Source of the DNA: Gordius sp. MW1
Lineage: Eukaryota; Nematomorpha; Gordioida; Gordea; Gordiidae
Assembly (NCBI GenBank): GCA_964036665.1
Contig: OZ038530.1
Location: 16,390,001 to 16,454,000, forward strand
Reading direction: 5' to 3'
DNA: 64,000 nucleotides
Part shown: piece by piece, positions 1 to 10,836 of the stretch
Layout of the letters: each line of letters starts with the position of its first letter
Position numbering within the stretch: the first letter of the stretch is position 1
Made by a program: the position numbers and the translations under genes
Notes under the pieces: model-generated
What the model saw: only the letters and a program-made list of their open reading frames with translations
Databases searched by the model: none
Told to the model about the DNA's origin: nothing

Positions 1-732
1 TTTTTAAATTGTGGACATAAAAATATTGCTATTTTATGATTTATATCCAGGGTAAACTTGGTGTGTAAAAATTCGAGACATCGGGATGCTAAAATTTGCA
101 TCGTTGTAATATTTTTGATGTATGCATCCAACTCTTTTTCCCATTTATAATAACACAAACCAAGCAAAGTTGGTTTTAGATCTGCCTCTAGATCGTCACT
201 GGCAATTTTAAAAATCTTCAAAAAGGTTACAAGCTCCTCCACAATATAGTTATTGATGTCATTAAATTTCAAAAGAAGTGTCGACCCTTCAAGAAGACTT
301 TTCAATTCACTTTAAACATTCAGGAATGTTTCAAGCATTCGAAGACGGCTATTCCATCTTGTTTCCACACACAAATTTAGGCCTTGAGTCAGTTTATTTA
401 CCAACCTAATAAATTTTTACCCTGTCCGTTTCATATCTACAATAAGACTTTGGCACTGAGTCAAACTCTCATAGATAATAGGATGATTTTGCTCTAGGCA
501 GATGCAATAACTTGTAATTAATTAATTTTTTGAAATATATTTTTTAAACAGAATCAAAGACTACTTAGGCTACTACCTCTATATTATTCCGGGCCGGGCC
601 TATTATTTATGAATTAGGCCCGGCCCGGCCCGGCCCGGCCCGGAATTTTAGAGCCTCGAAATTTTGAGGCCCGGGCCCGGCCGGGCCCGGGCTTTTCCGG
701 ACCGGGCCTCGGGCCGCCCGTGCAGGTCTCTA
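1..732 (-). mobile_element. hAT transposon remnant, 5' side of window missing
   Basis: The right end is GC-rich and built of iterated GGCCCGG-type units. It finishes with cccgtgcaggtctcta at 732, matching the termini of other hAT copies in this window (TAGAGCCCTGCA type). Inside, the minus strand encodes a decayed hAT transposase. The other end and the target duplication lie outside the window, so the element boundaries are only half known. Confidence 0.7.
58..480 (-). pseudogene. hAT-family transposase fragment (decayed)
   Basis: Reading the minus strand gives a stretch with the hAT core signature: a leucine-rich lead-in, the tract VETRWNSRLRMLETFL, then a segment with E-L-x-x-L-L-E and a later K-P-T-L-L-G-L. 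At least two in-frame stops interrupt it, one before the TRWNS block and one after it, so it cannot encode a working enzyme. The dimerisation domain would lie beyond the window start. The family assignment rests on motif recognition, not a search. Confidence 0.65.
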
Positions 733-1029
733 ATTACACCCTAAAGACTTTTGTAACAATTTAAGCGCTGTTTGTTCTAATGTCTTTAAACTACTGTTTA
801 ATAATTCCATCTGTTTAGTTCCATCAGATAGTTAACATTCCTTTATAAAGAAGTGAGCGCATACTTCTATAAATCTTGTTTTTATAAAAGTTTTTGTATT
901 CATCTATAAATATTAACTAAAAAATAACAAAAATTTGTAATTTGTAAAAATTTCTTATTTTACATTTTAAATCTATTGCTATCAATAATATCTAAAGAAG
1001 CGAGTAGTACCTAGTTTTTAGTAACTTAA

Positions 1030-2174
1030 TTGTCTGGCACCATTATGCATATACTGTACATAATGGACATCTCACGGACAAGCGGTGCCCCCCTGGTTCT
1101 TGTTTTTTTAGACATCGCTAAAGCTTTTGACTCGCTGTGCCATCTACACATTTGGGAAGCGCTATGCCTATTAGGCTTGCCTAGGAAAATAACTCTCATG
1201 ATCTTTCTACTCTATGAAAACATGAAACTAGTTATCTCCCACCTCCACCATAAATCGGAGCCCATACCAGTAACATCGGGTGTCAGGCAAGGTTGCCCGC
1301 TGTCCCCTCTCCTTTTTATAATTGCGATGGATCTAATAATGAAGAGATCCACACTTCCGACCGATGGTATCAAACTAAATGGCACTATTCTATCATCCCT
1401 GCTGTTCGCAGACGACATATGTCTAGTGGCCCCTTCTATTTCCAAAGCACAACTTATGTTAGACAGGTTAAGCATCCAAGCCAAGCAAGCAGGACTGTTT
1501 ATAAACCCCGAGAAATGCTCAATGATTCGTATAAACGATTCTTCGAACTCTACTCTCCTAGTCAACAAAAACGTAATCAATGCATCTGAAAAAGTCCGTT
1601 ATTTGGGAGTGGACCTTACTCCAGATACCTACGCCGAAGCTGATGTCGAATCGAAGATCCGTCGGACCATGGTCAAATTCTACTCATGCTTAGCGATTTG
1701 GCGCTCACGTCAACTGACGCTCCATACACGTCTGAGGATTTTTAAAGTCTCCTACCAATTCTCTTATAAGGTTGCGAATCTTGGTCACTGAAGGCTCCCA
1801 GCTTAAAGAAACTACAAGTCAGTCTCAATAAAATGCTACGTAACGTTTGCAGGATATTTTACCCGACGAGAATAACCAACGAAGATCTATGGGTGCGCTG
1901 CAAAATCGCTCCAATCAAAAACATTCTACTGGATAGGAAATGGGGCTTTCTGGCTCATCAAGTACGAAGGAAAGGAACCAACTATTGTCTGTCTTCCCTG
2001 TTCTGGCGTCCACCCATGCTAAAAAGTCGCAAATGCAATGGCAGCTGGCTCTACAAGGTTTTCCGCGATGTCCAAACACTAGGCCATGATTGGAATTCAT
2101 TGTTAACCATCATGCAAGACAGGAAACTTTGGAAAGACTTCTCAAAAAACCAGTTATTGCGGCTCTCTCATTAA
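1030..2174 (+). pseudogene. LINE reverse transcriptase, single frameshift
   Basis: The frame from 1030 shows RT motifs in order: LVFLDIAKAFDS (motif A), SGVRQGCPLSPLLF (motif B) and LLFADDICLV (motif C, the catalytic DD pair), then YLGVDL. Around 1769 one extra A breaks the frame. The next frame continues the same protein (the Y-G-C-E-S-W motif, then NKMLRNVCRIF at 1827-1859) and runs on to 2174 with a W-G-F-L-A-H-Q-V-R-R segment typical of LINE C-termini. The endonuclease domain is missing at the 5' side. It is inactive because of truncation and the frameshift. Confidence 0.85.
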
Positions 2175-2412
2175 GGATCTTCACACGGATTATTCATTTA
2201 CGACATTATCATTATAGCTTTACATTACTCTCAAGTCAATAGGTATTACATATTTACATGTCATAATTACATTGCATATTAACCATTTTATTACAGCATA
2301 CTCACACACGTTATCACTAACGTGGCCTGATGCGCCATTTGGCGTTAGAAGGGGCAATCTTAGATTGCACTAACTAAGCTCTTGGTCTTGGGCGTCTTCG
2401 CGGCAAACATAC
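1030..2412 (+). mobile_element. 5'-truncated non-LTR (LINE) retrotransposon
   Basis: A reverse-transcriptase reading frame and C-terminal region are followed by about 230 bp of 3' flank that ends in a (CATA)n tail at 2408-2420. A simple-repeat 3' tail and a missing 5' part are typical of non-LTR elements. The clade (RTE-, CR1- or L2-like) is not resolved. The neighbouring inverted-repeat element starts right at the tail. Confidence 0.8.
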
Positions 2413-2589
2413 ATACATACAGGCCTAGGCTATGTATTCTCGATTCAGAGTGATAAATAACAAAACGTAAAACGCATTTCTTAAACGTTCCATTCCCGAG
2501 CGCAATCATCGCGTTCGTTAATTTGTGTGTTATTGTTTACAAATTTTTTTAAATTCGCCATTTTTGCTTGTTCTAATCCATATGGTAAG

Positions 2590-2880
2590 ACAACATTTTG
2601 TGGCAATATAAAGGTATGATAAATAGATATATTAACTATTTTCCTAGATAAATAATTTTGAATCTTTAATCTCTTCAAACAAGATTTGTTCATTTATTCA
2701 ACATTTTGTGGCAATAAAAAGGTATGATAAATTGATATATTAACTATTTTCCTAGATAAATAATTTTGAATCTTTAATCTCTTTAAACAAGATTTGTTCA
2801 TTTATTCAACATTTTGTGGCAATAAAAAGGTATGATAAATTGATATATTAACTATTTTCCTAGATAAATAATTTTAAATT
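2590..2880. repeat. Tandem repeat, about 110-bp unit, three copies
   Basis: The unit beginning caacattttgtggcaataaa recurs with few changes at about 2590, 2698 and 2808. Partial reverse-complement copies sit in the right arm of the same element near 4020-4200. Confidence 0.8.
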
Positions 2881-3136
2881 ATTTTCTTAGATCAGTTGCA
2901 AAAGAGGTGGGAAAAATACATCAACCAGTCAAATGTTCAACATATTTTTCTCATTTACTAAAACATCAATTAATAGTTAATTCACCATTGTTTCTTATTG
3001 CTTAAAAATAATAAACTGCAGCTGACATATTTGAGTGTTGTTTTTTTAGAGATTCAATAAATTTCCTAAAAGGTTTGCTGAATTTGGCTCAATTTAAATA
3101 AACTGTATTTTTTAAGATAGCATGTTATAAAAAATT

Positions 3137-3360
3137 AGATTTGAAAATGCTTTTGACATTTTTATACGTGCATTTTATAAAAAATGAAATAGAAGATTGT
3201 TGGTAACTATCTTGATTAACTTTTAGATTATAACATCAGGTAAAAATATTGAAAATGCTTTTGACATTTTTATATGTGCCTTTTATAAAAAATGAAATAG
3301 AAGATTGTTGGTAACTATCTTGAGTAACTTTTAGATTATAACATCATCTAAAAAATAAAT
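3137..3360. repeat. Tandem duplication, about 113-bp unit
   Basis: The unit ttgaaaatgcttttgacatt is present at 3137 and 3249 with near-identical following sequence (aaatagaagattgttggtaa), and a third, shorter trace follows at 3360. It lies between the arms of the inverted-repeat element. Confidence 0.75.
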
Positions 3361-4388
3361 TTTGAAAATTGAATTAATAAATTGTTGGTAAATATATGCA
3401 CAAAGCTTTTCACTTTTAGAACATACAGGATTCTGATACTACCAATTAACTCTTAAAATAAGAAAACAGCTTATATTATGTGACTCTTAATGATATATGT
3501 ATAAATGTATTCAGATTTTTACAAACTAATATTTAAGGATTTGTCAGAATATGTATGCAAAATTGTAAATTTAATTGTTATACTAATGATTTCTAATGAA
3601 AATCATATTATAAATTTGATAAAATACTTAAATGGTCATTCTTATTAATATAAATTGCATAGCAATTAATAATTGTAACTCTCCCTGAATCACAAATAGT
3701 ATTATTATGTTGAGTATAACACTGCTAACAACAATAATATGAGCAACAACACAAGGTCTATTGTATTACACGGATAACAAATAAGGTTTTCAACCTCATT
3801 AAAAAAACCTATTAGATGTATGTTGTAAATCTTAAATACAATGGTTAATCAATATTTATTGATATTTTAGTAAAATAGACAAATATGTTGAACATTTGAA
3901 TGGTTGATGTATTTGAACAACTATTGATTGATGTTTTAGTAAATGAGACAAATATGTTGAACCTTTAAATGGTTGATGTATTTTTCCCACCTCTTTTGCA
4001 ACTGATCTAAGAAAATAATTCAAAATTATTTATCTAGGAAATTAGTTAATATATCTATTTATCATACCTTTTTATTGCCACAAAATGTTAAATTAATGAA
4101 CAAATCTTGTTTGAAGAGATTAAAAATTCAAAATTATTTATCTAGGAAAATAGTTAATATATCGATTTATCATACCTTTATATTGCCACAAAATGTTGTC
4201 TTACCATATGGATTAGAACAAGCAAAAATGGCGAATTTAAAAAAATTTGTAAACAATAACACACAAATTAACGAACGCGATGATTGCGCTCGGGAATGGA
4301 ACGTTTAAGAAATGCATTTTACGTTTTGTTATTTATCACTCTGAATCGAGAATACATAGCCTAGGCCCATACATACATAAAATTCCAA

Positions 4389-5550
4389 ATGAATAAAAAT
4401 GACACCCTTTCGGATTATTATATTGACACTCTCAATTTATTAGATGGTAAGATAGAAAATATTACATATAATAATTTAAATAAAAGAAAGGCAAGATCTT
4501 TCTCTTGAAGAAATAAGTGATCTTGTCACTAAATTCATAATGTTTACTCACAAGGTAAATAGTATTTACTATTTCCAAATTTTTATCTGTTAATTTTTTT
4601 TATATGCCTTTGCATAATTTAGTTGCAGATGCAATCAACTTAAAACTGGATGCCCAACTAATGGCTGGGTTGGCTCAAGCCCTAGAAAATTATATTGGCA
4701 ATAATCCTCTGATAGAAAATCAAACAAAAAAATATCAACCTGAAAAATGGAATGCCAATTTGGTATAAACAATTAGTTATTAGTATAAAATTCAAATAGA
4801 GATGTCAATATGGATTAAAAGAGACTATAACAGATAATTCATTTTGGGATGATCTTGGAAATATAGCTAGAGAAAAATGTTTTACCATAGTACCTAATTT
4901 CAAATATATGTAATATAATGAAATAATATTTGATATTGTCTACATATCTATGACACCATCTTGAGAATTTTATCATTTATTTTTTTCCAGATATGGATCC
5001 ATCACATACAATAAGATTAGTGGTAATAATCAATCAAACCTTGCTTCAACGTCACAAAGCAACCAACCTCAAACTAAAAAGACCAAAGCAAATGTAGATT
5101 ACAAAGGAGATAGAGACAAAGCAGGTCAAGCCCCAATCAAACCTAACTCAATGGTGCAAGATGCATCTTCATCAGCCAACACAGACTCTACCAGGTTAAT
5201 CAAAATGCTGTGGACGCCATTTTTGATCAGCTGATTTATGCGTGGAAGGGGAATAATTGCAAACCAGTATCATTTTGGAGTCTTGTGTTAGATAAAGATT
5301 CATTTGAAAATACCATTCTCAATATATTTCATGCAAGTTTTCTTTTAAAAGATGGCTATCTCCAAGTATTTTATTCAGCAGGAAATGGTGGTCAACCATT
5401 AGTTTGTCCCATCCCAAAAAGTTTACTTAAAAGCGTACACCAGGCATCAAGGATCATATTTACACATTCCTTGAAATAACACAAGAACAATGGCTTTGTT
5501 TAAAAACAGTTGTTGAACCTTTACAAAAAAACTTGCTACTCCTTAATTTA
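4389..5550 (+). pseudogene. NSMCE4: NSMCE4 (SMC5/6 complex kleisin) pseudogene
   Basis: Several exon-like blocks match the Nse4 family, the kleisin subunit of the SMC5/6 DNA-repair complex. They are a helical block with LEEISDLVTKF (4512-4554), DAINLKLDAQLMAGL after an acceptor at 4628, FWDDLGNIAREKCF (to about 4909), YGSITYNKIS after a cag at 4990, and a C-terminal core with PVSFWSLVLDKDSF, then NIFHASFLLKDGY (5210-5400). The last resembles the conserved S-F...T-V-E-N-I-F-x-V-S-F-x-I-R-D-G block. Exon-like borders are still visible, so this is not a processed copy. Frame changes near 4494, 4628, 5195 and 5435 break the reading frame; the last separates LKDGY from IKDHIYTFLEI. Assembly errors are an alternative to decay. 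Confidence 0.65.
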
Positions 5551-5559
5551 TATTGCAAA

Positions 5560-6239
5560 TCAAACAAAATAAATACCTGTTTATGTCCCAATTACTTTAT
5601 ATATAAATATTTAAACCAATTAAGGTTACAACAGATTATTAATATATATTTGTATAAAATATAATTAATTATCCCATTAATTTGTTTGCCACACTGATCT
5701 TTAGACTTGTTTGATGTTAATTTTAAAATCTATTTATAAATTCACTTATATCCCATCTTCATAACAAAATCCCCATCAACATATTAAAATGTTTATATTT
5801 TTAAGTGAATTAATTCTTTAACCAAAAAGAATTTGAAATTTGCTAAATTTAAAGGAAATGATACTTAACAGTCCTATTATACCCATATATGGGCTAGCCA
5901 TTTTCTGACTATTAAATAAAAGCTCTTATCCAATAAGGACTTAACAGAAAAGTCAATGGTAAAAATAGTAAAAAATTTAAAATGTGTTTTTTGGGCCTAT
6001 CTCAAAAAGGAGATGTTTGCTAATTGGAGTTGGATGACTGAGTGATACTCGATATTTTTAAATAAGTTAATTTTGCCGGAATTTTAATCTACGCTTTTCT
6101 ATATGATTGCCATAGACTAGATAGACTTGTCATACCATACGTTGCATATGGTTAATTGTGTGTCAAATTATCCGCCATTTAACTTGCACAACTGTATTTT
6201 AACCATGTAATTTTGCCCTTAGAACAGTCAATTTACCTT
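5560..6239. other. AT-rich stretch, no gene seen
   Basis: No coding pattern is visible. At 6110-6135 there is ccatagactagatagacttg, which resembles inverted-repeat ends seen at 12395-12425 and 13510-13535, so it may be a terminus of a further DNA transposon. Confidence 0.4.
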
Positions 6240-6463
6240 CCTCACTAGTTTATAAAGAGAACAAATTATTTTGCATAGTTTTTTATTCAAAGTGCAAAGT
6301 TTTTATTGCCATTTTCCAAGTTTTTTATTCAATTTGCCAAGTTTTAAATTAAATGTTAAGTTTTTTATTAAATGTTCAGATTTTTATTTATTTGCTCAGA
6401 GATTAATTATACTTGCCAAGTTTTTTTATGCAAAGTGGTTTTAATTTTTAATTAAAACGAGAT
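6240..6463. repeat. Dispersed AT-rich module of degenerate about 20-bp units
   Basis: The stretch is a string of short variants of TGCTCAGTTTTTTATTCAAA and TTGCCAAGTTTTTAATTAAA. The same module occurs at 9700-9900, and inverted related versions occur at 9395-9560 and 10150-10350. In both plus-oriented copies it lies directly before the tRNA-like SINE block. Confidence 0.7.
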
Positions 6464-7258
6464 AGGTGCGGGTATCGAACCTGCGAGGTACGAGCTATTG
6501 AAGCTGCTAGTCAGACGTTCAATTAGAGCCCTGCAAAATGAAATTTCTTCGGCCCGAGCCCGGCCCGAGCCCGACTTCTCAATTTTTATTTTGCCCGAGC
6601 CCGGCCCGAGCCCGAAAGACTTTTTTATTTTAGGCCCGAGCCCGAGCCCGACCCGATTTTCTAAATAAAATTTTTTAAAAAATATATTACCGAAATTTTT
6701 TTCACCATCTAGATATAAAATGCATTACATTGTTATTACTCCTAATTTACAACTAGAATGAATTTGAAATAAAAAATCCGTTTCCACTCGTTAGAGTTTA
6801 TTCAGCTAATCATTTAAAGCTAAAAATTTAACTTTATAAAATAAATTTTTAACAGTTTCAAATAAAAAACTTTTTGAAATAGTTACTTTTCTTATTTCTA
6901 AAGTTGTAACAGCTACTATGATTCTATAAAATATAATAAGATTTGCAATTCAGGTCAGTTATATTATATTAGACAAGGGAAATAAGCTGAAGTTTAGAAG
7001 CTATATAATGTAGGCTGCGCGAAGATAATTATTAATATTGAGTTGAGTTGATTTAAATCCTATTTTATAAAAGATTAATTTGCTTTAATTCAACTCGGGC
7101 CTCAGGTCGGGCCGCCGCATCAGGCCCGACCCGAGCCCGAGGCCCGATTGTTTTATACAATTCTGCCCGAGTTCGGCCCGAAAGCCCGTCGGGCCGGGCC
7201 GGGCCTCGGACGGCCCGTGCAGGGCTCTACGTTCAATCCACTGAGCTATTACACCTCA
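6464..7258 (-). mobile_element. tRNA-derived SINE head, split by a hAT insertion
   Basis: On the minus strand the sequence gives a tRNA-like body: TAGCTCAGTGG (A-box type) at 7241-7252 and GGTTCGATACC (B-box, perfect match to the RNA polymerase III consensus) at 6471-6481. The two halves are separated by a 706-bp hAT element at 6524-7229. Removing it and one copy of the target duplication restores a body of about 80 bp. The acceptor stem and anticodon arm pair poorly, so this is a SINE and not a functional tRNA. Confidence 0.65.
6524..7229. mobile_element. Non-autonomous hAT element (GGCCCGAGCCC-end family), copy 1
   Basis: The termini are TAGAGCCCTGCA and TGCAGGGCTCTA. The flanking target duplication CGTTCAAT is perfect (6516-6523 and 7230-7237). 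Eight base pairs is the hAT signature. Both ends carry iterated GGCCCGAGCCC motifs in an otherwise AT-rich interior, and no transposase frame remains. It inserted into the SINE described above. Confidence 0.9.
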
Positions 7259-7316
7259 AAATATTTTTTGGTTATATCACTTATATATAGCAGCTATAAC
7301 ATTTATCGTTTTTTGT

Positions 7317-7350
7317 TGTCCGTCCGTCCGTCCGTCCGTTGTCCGTCCGT
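7317..7350. repeat. (GTCC)n microsatellite
   Basis: The sequence is a run of gtccgtccgtccgtcc with one interruption. Confidence 0.9.
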
Positions 7351-7401
7351 TACCCTCCTATCTATTTACATTGGGTATATTAGGTTATCGATTTTTTAAA
7401 T

Positions 7402-7515
7402 TAATGCATGAGAAAGAGGTGCCCCACCCCTCATCTCTATCTCCCTCGCTGTGTTATTTTTTAAATTAATGCATAAGAGGTGCCCCACCCCTCATCTCTA
7501 TCTCCCTCGGTGTGT
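7402..7515. repeat. Two-copy tandem repeat, about 70 bp
   Basis: The segment taaattaatgcatgagaaagaggtgccccaccc is repeated as ttaatgcataagaggtgcc and continues with the shared ctcatctctatctccctcg. Confidence 0.75.
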
Positions 7516-7543
7516 TATATATAAGATTTGTTAAATTATCTAT

Positions 7544-8640
7544 TATATAATAAACATAGATAAAAGTTGTTTACTTTTAATGCTATGCAATTTAACTAGT
7601 TATATAATAAACATAAATAAAAGTTGTTTACTTTTTAATTGCTATGCAATTTAACTAGTTTTGGGGTTAGAATCCCGGAGTTTTTTTGACTCTTATGATT
7701 GTTCTTGTTACTATCATTGATAATAAGAATTTTTGGCCGTCCGCTGGCTGCTGACCAATGAAAAAAATGACCATTGGCCAAAATGTGAATCGAAATTATT
7801 TTTTTCGTTTTTTTTACTATTATGATTGTTCCTGTTTCTACCATTGCTATTATGACTTTTTGGCCGACCGCTGGCTGCTGACCAATGTTATATAATAAAC
7901 ATAAATAAAAGTTGTTTACTTTTAATTGCTATGCAATTTAACTAGTTTTTGGGTTAGAATCCCGGAGTTTTTTTGACTCTTATGATTGTTCTTGTTACTA
8001 TCATTGATAATAAGACTTTTTGGCCGTCCGTTGGCTGCTGACCAATGAAAAAAATGACCATTGGCCAAAATGTGAATCTGAGTTTATTTTTTCGTTTTTT
8101 TTGGCTATTATGATTGTTCCTGTTACTACCATTGCTATTATGACTTTTTGGCCGTCCGCTGGCTCCTGACCGATGGAAAAAATGACCATTGGCCAAAATG
8201 TGAATCGAAATTATTTTTTTCGTTTTTTTTTGACTATTATGATTGTTCCTGTTCCTACCATTGCTATTATGACTTTTTGGCCGTCCGCTGGCTGCTGACC
8301 AATGGAATAAAATGACCATTGGCCAAAATGTGATTCGAAAACTTTTTTTTCGTTTTTTTTTTACTATTATGAATTTATATCCACTTTTATCGTGTCCTGG
8401 CTGCTGACCAATGGAAAAAAATGACCATTTGCCAAAATGTGATTCGAAATTTTTTGTTTTTGTTTTTTTTACTCTTATGAATTTATATCTACTTTTACCG
8501 TGTGCTGGCTGCTGACCAATGGAAAAAAATGACCATTGGCCAAAGTGAGCATCAAAATTTTTTTTTCCGTTTTTTTGGCTATCATTGACTTATAGGGTAT
8601 CTGTTGGTACTGACCAATAGAGAAAAACTGACCATTGGCC
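7544..8640. repeat. Minisatellite array with two interleaved unit types
   Basis: The main unit of about 110-160 bp contains ggccgtccgctggctgctgacc, then aatgaccattggccaaaatg and a poly-T tract. It recurs about seven times, with the ctggctgctgacc core near 7744, 7870, 8031, 8159 (variant), 8287, 8397 and 8503. A second unit (tatataataaacataaataa...aactagtt) appears three times at about 7544, 7601 and 7890. Minus-strand open frames across the array are repeat artefacts. Divergence increases towards the right end. Confidence 0.85.
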
Positions 8641-8789
8641 AAATTTTTGATTTTTTTAATTAAAAATTGTTCAAATTCAACAAAAAATTTCTCCCAACAA
8701 TTCTGCAAATTCTTAACATTGTGATGTTTTATAATATAATGTTTGTTAGACCCATAATCACTAAAGGCCATAAAAACTAATGTAATACG

Positions 8790-10380
8790 CAACTAGATGC
8801 AAACACTAAATCTAACCCTAACCCTTGCCTATATTACATTTTGCCTATATTACATTTTGCCTATAATGGAAAATTTGTATAAATAATTAATTAATCATTA
8901 GGCATTTAATACCCCCCTATAGGCATTCTCGCCCCTTCCCACCTTTCTCGCCCATAAATTGCATAGCAAATATGATACATTTATACGAAGTACAGATGAG
9001 TCGTCCCCCCTTCCCTTCCCCTCTTCCCTTCCCTTCTCCCCCTTCCCACGAGGGCCGAAGGCCCGAGTTTTTTATATATATTATTTTAATAAATGATTAT
9101 TAAAGGCATCATTTTGTTTGTTTTTAATATACTTTGATTTATGTACTTAATGTAGACAATTTTTATTATACAAATAGAGTAATAACTTACAACGATTATA
9201 AAAGCTCTCTAAGGTTTCCACAGATAAAAATATTTTTTATAAATACGCGATTTAAATGAATAATTTATAACTATTATTAAAGCTCTCTAGCGTTTCCACA
9301 GCTCAATAACACTTCTGTGCAAAATGTAATTTAAGCAAAATGTAATATAGGCAAGGGTTAGGGTTAGATTTAGTGATTTTAATAACAACTCAGCATATTT
9401 TGAAAAAAACGAAATATTTTTTTGAAAAATTACTTAACATTTGTTTACAAAAAAACTGAGCACTTTTTAATTAAAATCTGAGCATAAAAAAACTGAACAT
9501 TTTTAATTAAAAATCTCAGCAAGTTGAATTAAAAACTGAGCACAAACAACTGAGCATTATGGAATTTTTCACTATGCATTTAAATAACACCCGTTTATAA
9601 ATTAAAACGAACGTAAATAAATTAATATTACACAAAATTTAAAATTCATGGCGCTATATTATTAAACAAACTTTAATCGCATTTTTGAATTTTATGTATT
9701 TTTTAAAGAGAACAAATTATTGTGCTCAGTTTTTTATTCAAAGTGCAAAGTTTTTTTTGCCATTTTTTAAGTTTTTTATTCAATTTGCCAAGTTTTTAAT
9801 TAAATGTTAAGTTTTTTATTAAATGTTCAGATTTTTATTTTTTTGCTCAGAGATTTATTACACTTGCCAAGTTTTTTTATTCAAAGTGGTTTTAATTTTT
9901 AAACAGATAGGTGCGGGATTCGAACCTACGAGCTATTGAAGCTAGTCACACATTCAATCAACTGAGCCTTTAGACCTCAAAATATTTTTGGGATTATATC
10001 ACTTATATATAGCTACACTTGTTATTTCCCGATTTGTAATAACTTACAACGATTATAAAAGCTCTTTAAGGTTTCCACAGATAAAAATAATTTTTATAAA
10101 TAGGCAATTTTTAACTATTATTAAAGAGGGTTAGGGTTAGTAATAACAAACAACTGAACATATTTTAAAAAAACGAAATATTTTTTTGAAAAAAAACTGA
10201 ATATTTTTTGAAAAATTACTGAACATTTGTTTACAAAAAAACTGAGCACTTTTTAATTAAAATCTGAGCATAAAAAACTGAACATTTTTAATTAAAAATC
10301 TGAGCAAATTGAATAAAAACTGAGCACAAACAACTGAGCATTATGGAATTTTTCACTATGCATTTAAATAACATTCTTTT
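8790..10380. repeat. Repeat cluster with inverted modules and TTAGGG-containing motif
   Basis: The motif aggcaagggttagggttaga followed by tttagtg lies at 9340-9375 and, inverted, at 8800-8830; a shorter gggttagggttag sits at 10128-10140. Arms rich in CTGAGCA/TGCTCAG units occur at 9395-9560, 9700-9900 and 10150-10350. A C-rich tract of ccttccc units sits at 9005-9050. No gene is visible in the stretch. Confidence 0.65.
9905..9981 (-). mobile_element. tRNA-derived SINE head, copy 2
   Basis: On the minus strand it has GGCTCAGTTG (A-box-like) and GGTTCGAATCCCGCACC (B-box plus T-arm). The same flanking text as copy 1 (caaaatatttttgg, then tatatcacttatatatag) follows on the plus strand. This copy is uninterrupted. 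Imperfect stem pairing argues against a working tRNA gene. Confidence 0.65.
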
Positions 10381-10836
10381 TTAAATGATATTTATTTTAA
10401 AATGCTGTTTTTGATATCTACCCAATTTAATATTTTTTTATTTACCTTTTTAAGGTTATTCAATTCGCGAAAATTACGAATTTCTATATGATCACCACTA
10501 TAAAAGGCCATGGCTACACCTACCATTTATTTTAGTCGCAACCTTTTGAAAAATGCGTTTCTTATAATTACCATCACGAACACGTTCGGTAATTTGTTTG
10601 TTTACGTGTAAAGAATAGCCATTTGTAAAACAACATGGATGACAAATGTAAAAAACATACAGTAAGTGTGTAATTACTTATAAATAGCTGTTTTAATCTA
10701 AAATTTAGGTTATGTAATTGTCTAAATTATGGAATTCAAATCAAAGTTTTGTGTAATTAATTTTGCAAAATAATTTATGCAATTTTTTTAAGTTTCAAGT
10801 TAAATGAATATCAAAACAATTAAATTTAAATGTCTT

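Larger units (their letters stand above)
2421..4368. mobile_element. Long-inverted-repeat DNA element (family 1, foldback-like)
   Basis: The outer about 500 bp at 2421-2980 and 3890-4368 are inverted copies of each other, starting aggcctaggctatg and ending catagcctaggccc. The element is flanked by atacatac on both sides (2413-2420 and 4369-4376), although this lies in a CATA simple repeat, so its exact length is uncertain. Each arm contains the same short 70-residue frame (minus at 2481-2693, plus at 4075-4308), which reflects the inversion and not two genes. The left arm holds a 110-bp unit repeated about three times (2590-2880), and a second about 113-bp repeat occurs at 3137-3360. No transposase is visible. 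Confidence 0.75.

Noticed and set aside
2481-2693. 70-codon frame repeated at 4075-4308
   Set aside because: The two frames are the two arms of one inverted repeat; no recognisable domain and no coding bias.
6464-6523. Functional tRNA gene
   Set aside because: The B-box is perfect, but the body is interrupted by a transposon and the acceptor and anticodon stems pair poorly; a second copy with the same flanks indicates a SINE.
7954-8319. 121-codon minus-strand frame
   Set aside because: It spans minisatellite units; its repeats mirror the DNA repeat and there is no independent protein feature.
7544-8640. CRISPR array
   Set aside because: Repeat units are long, variable and without regular unique spacers, and the genome is eukaryotic.
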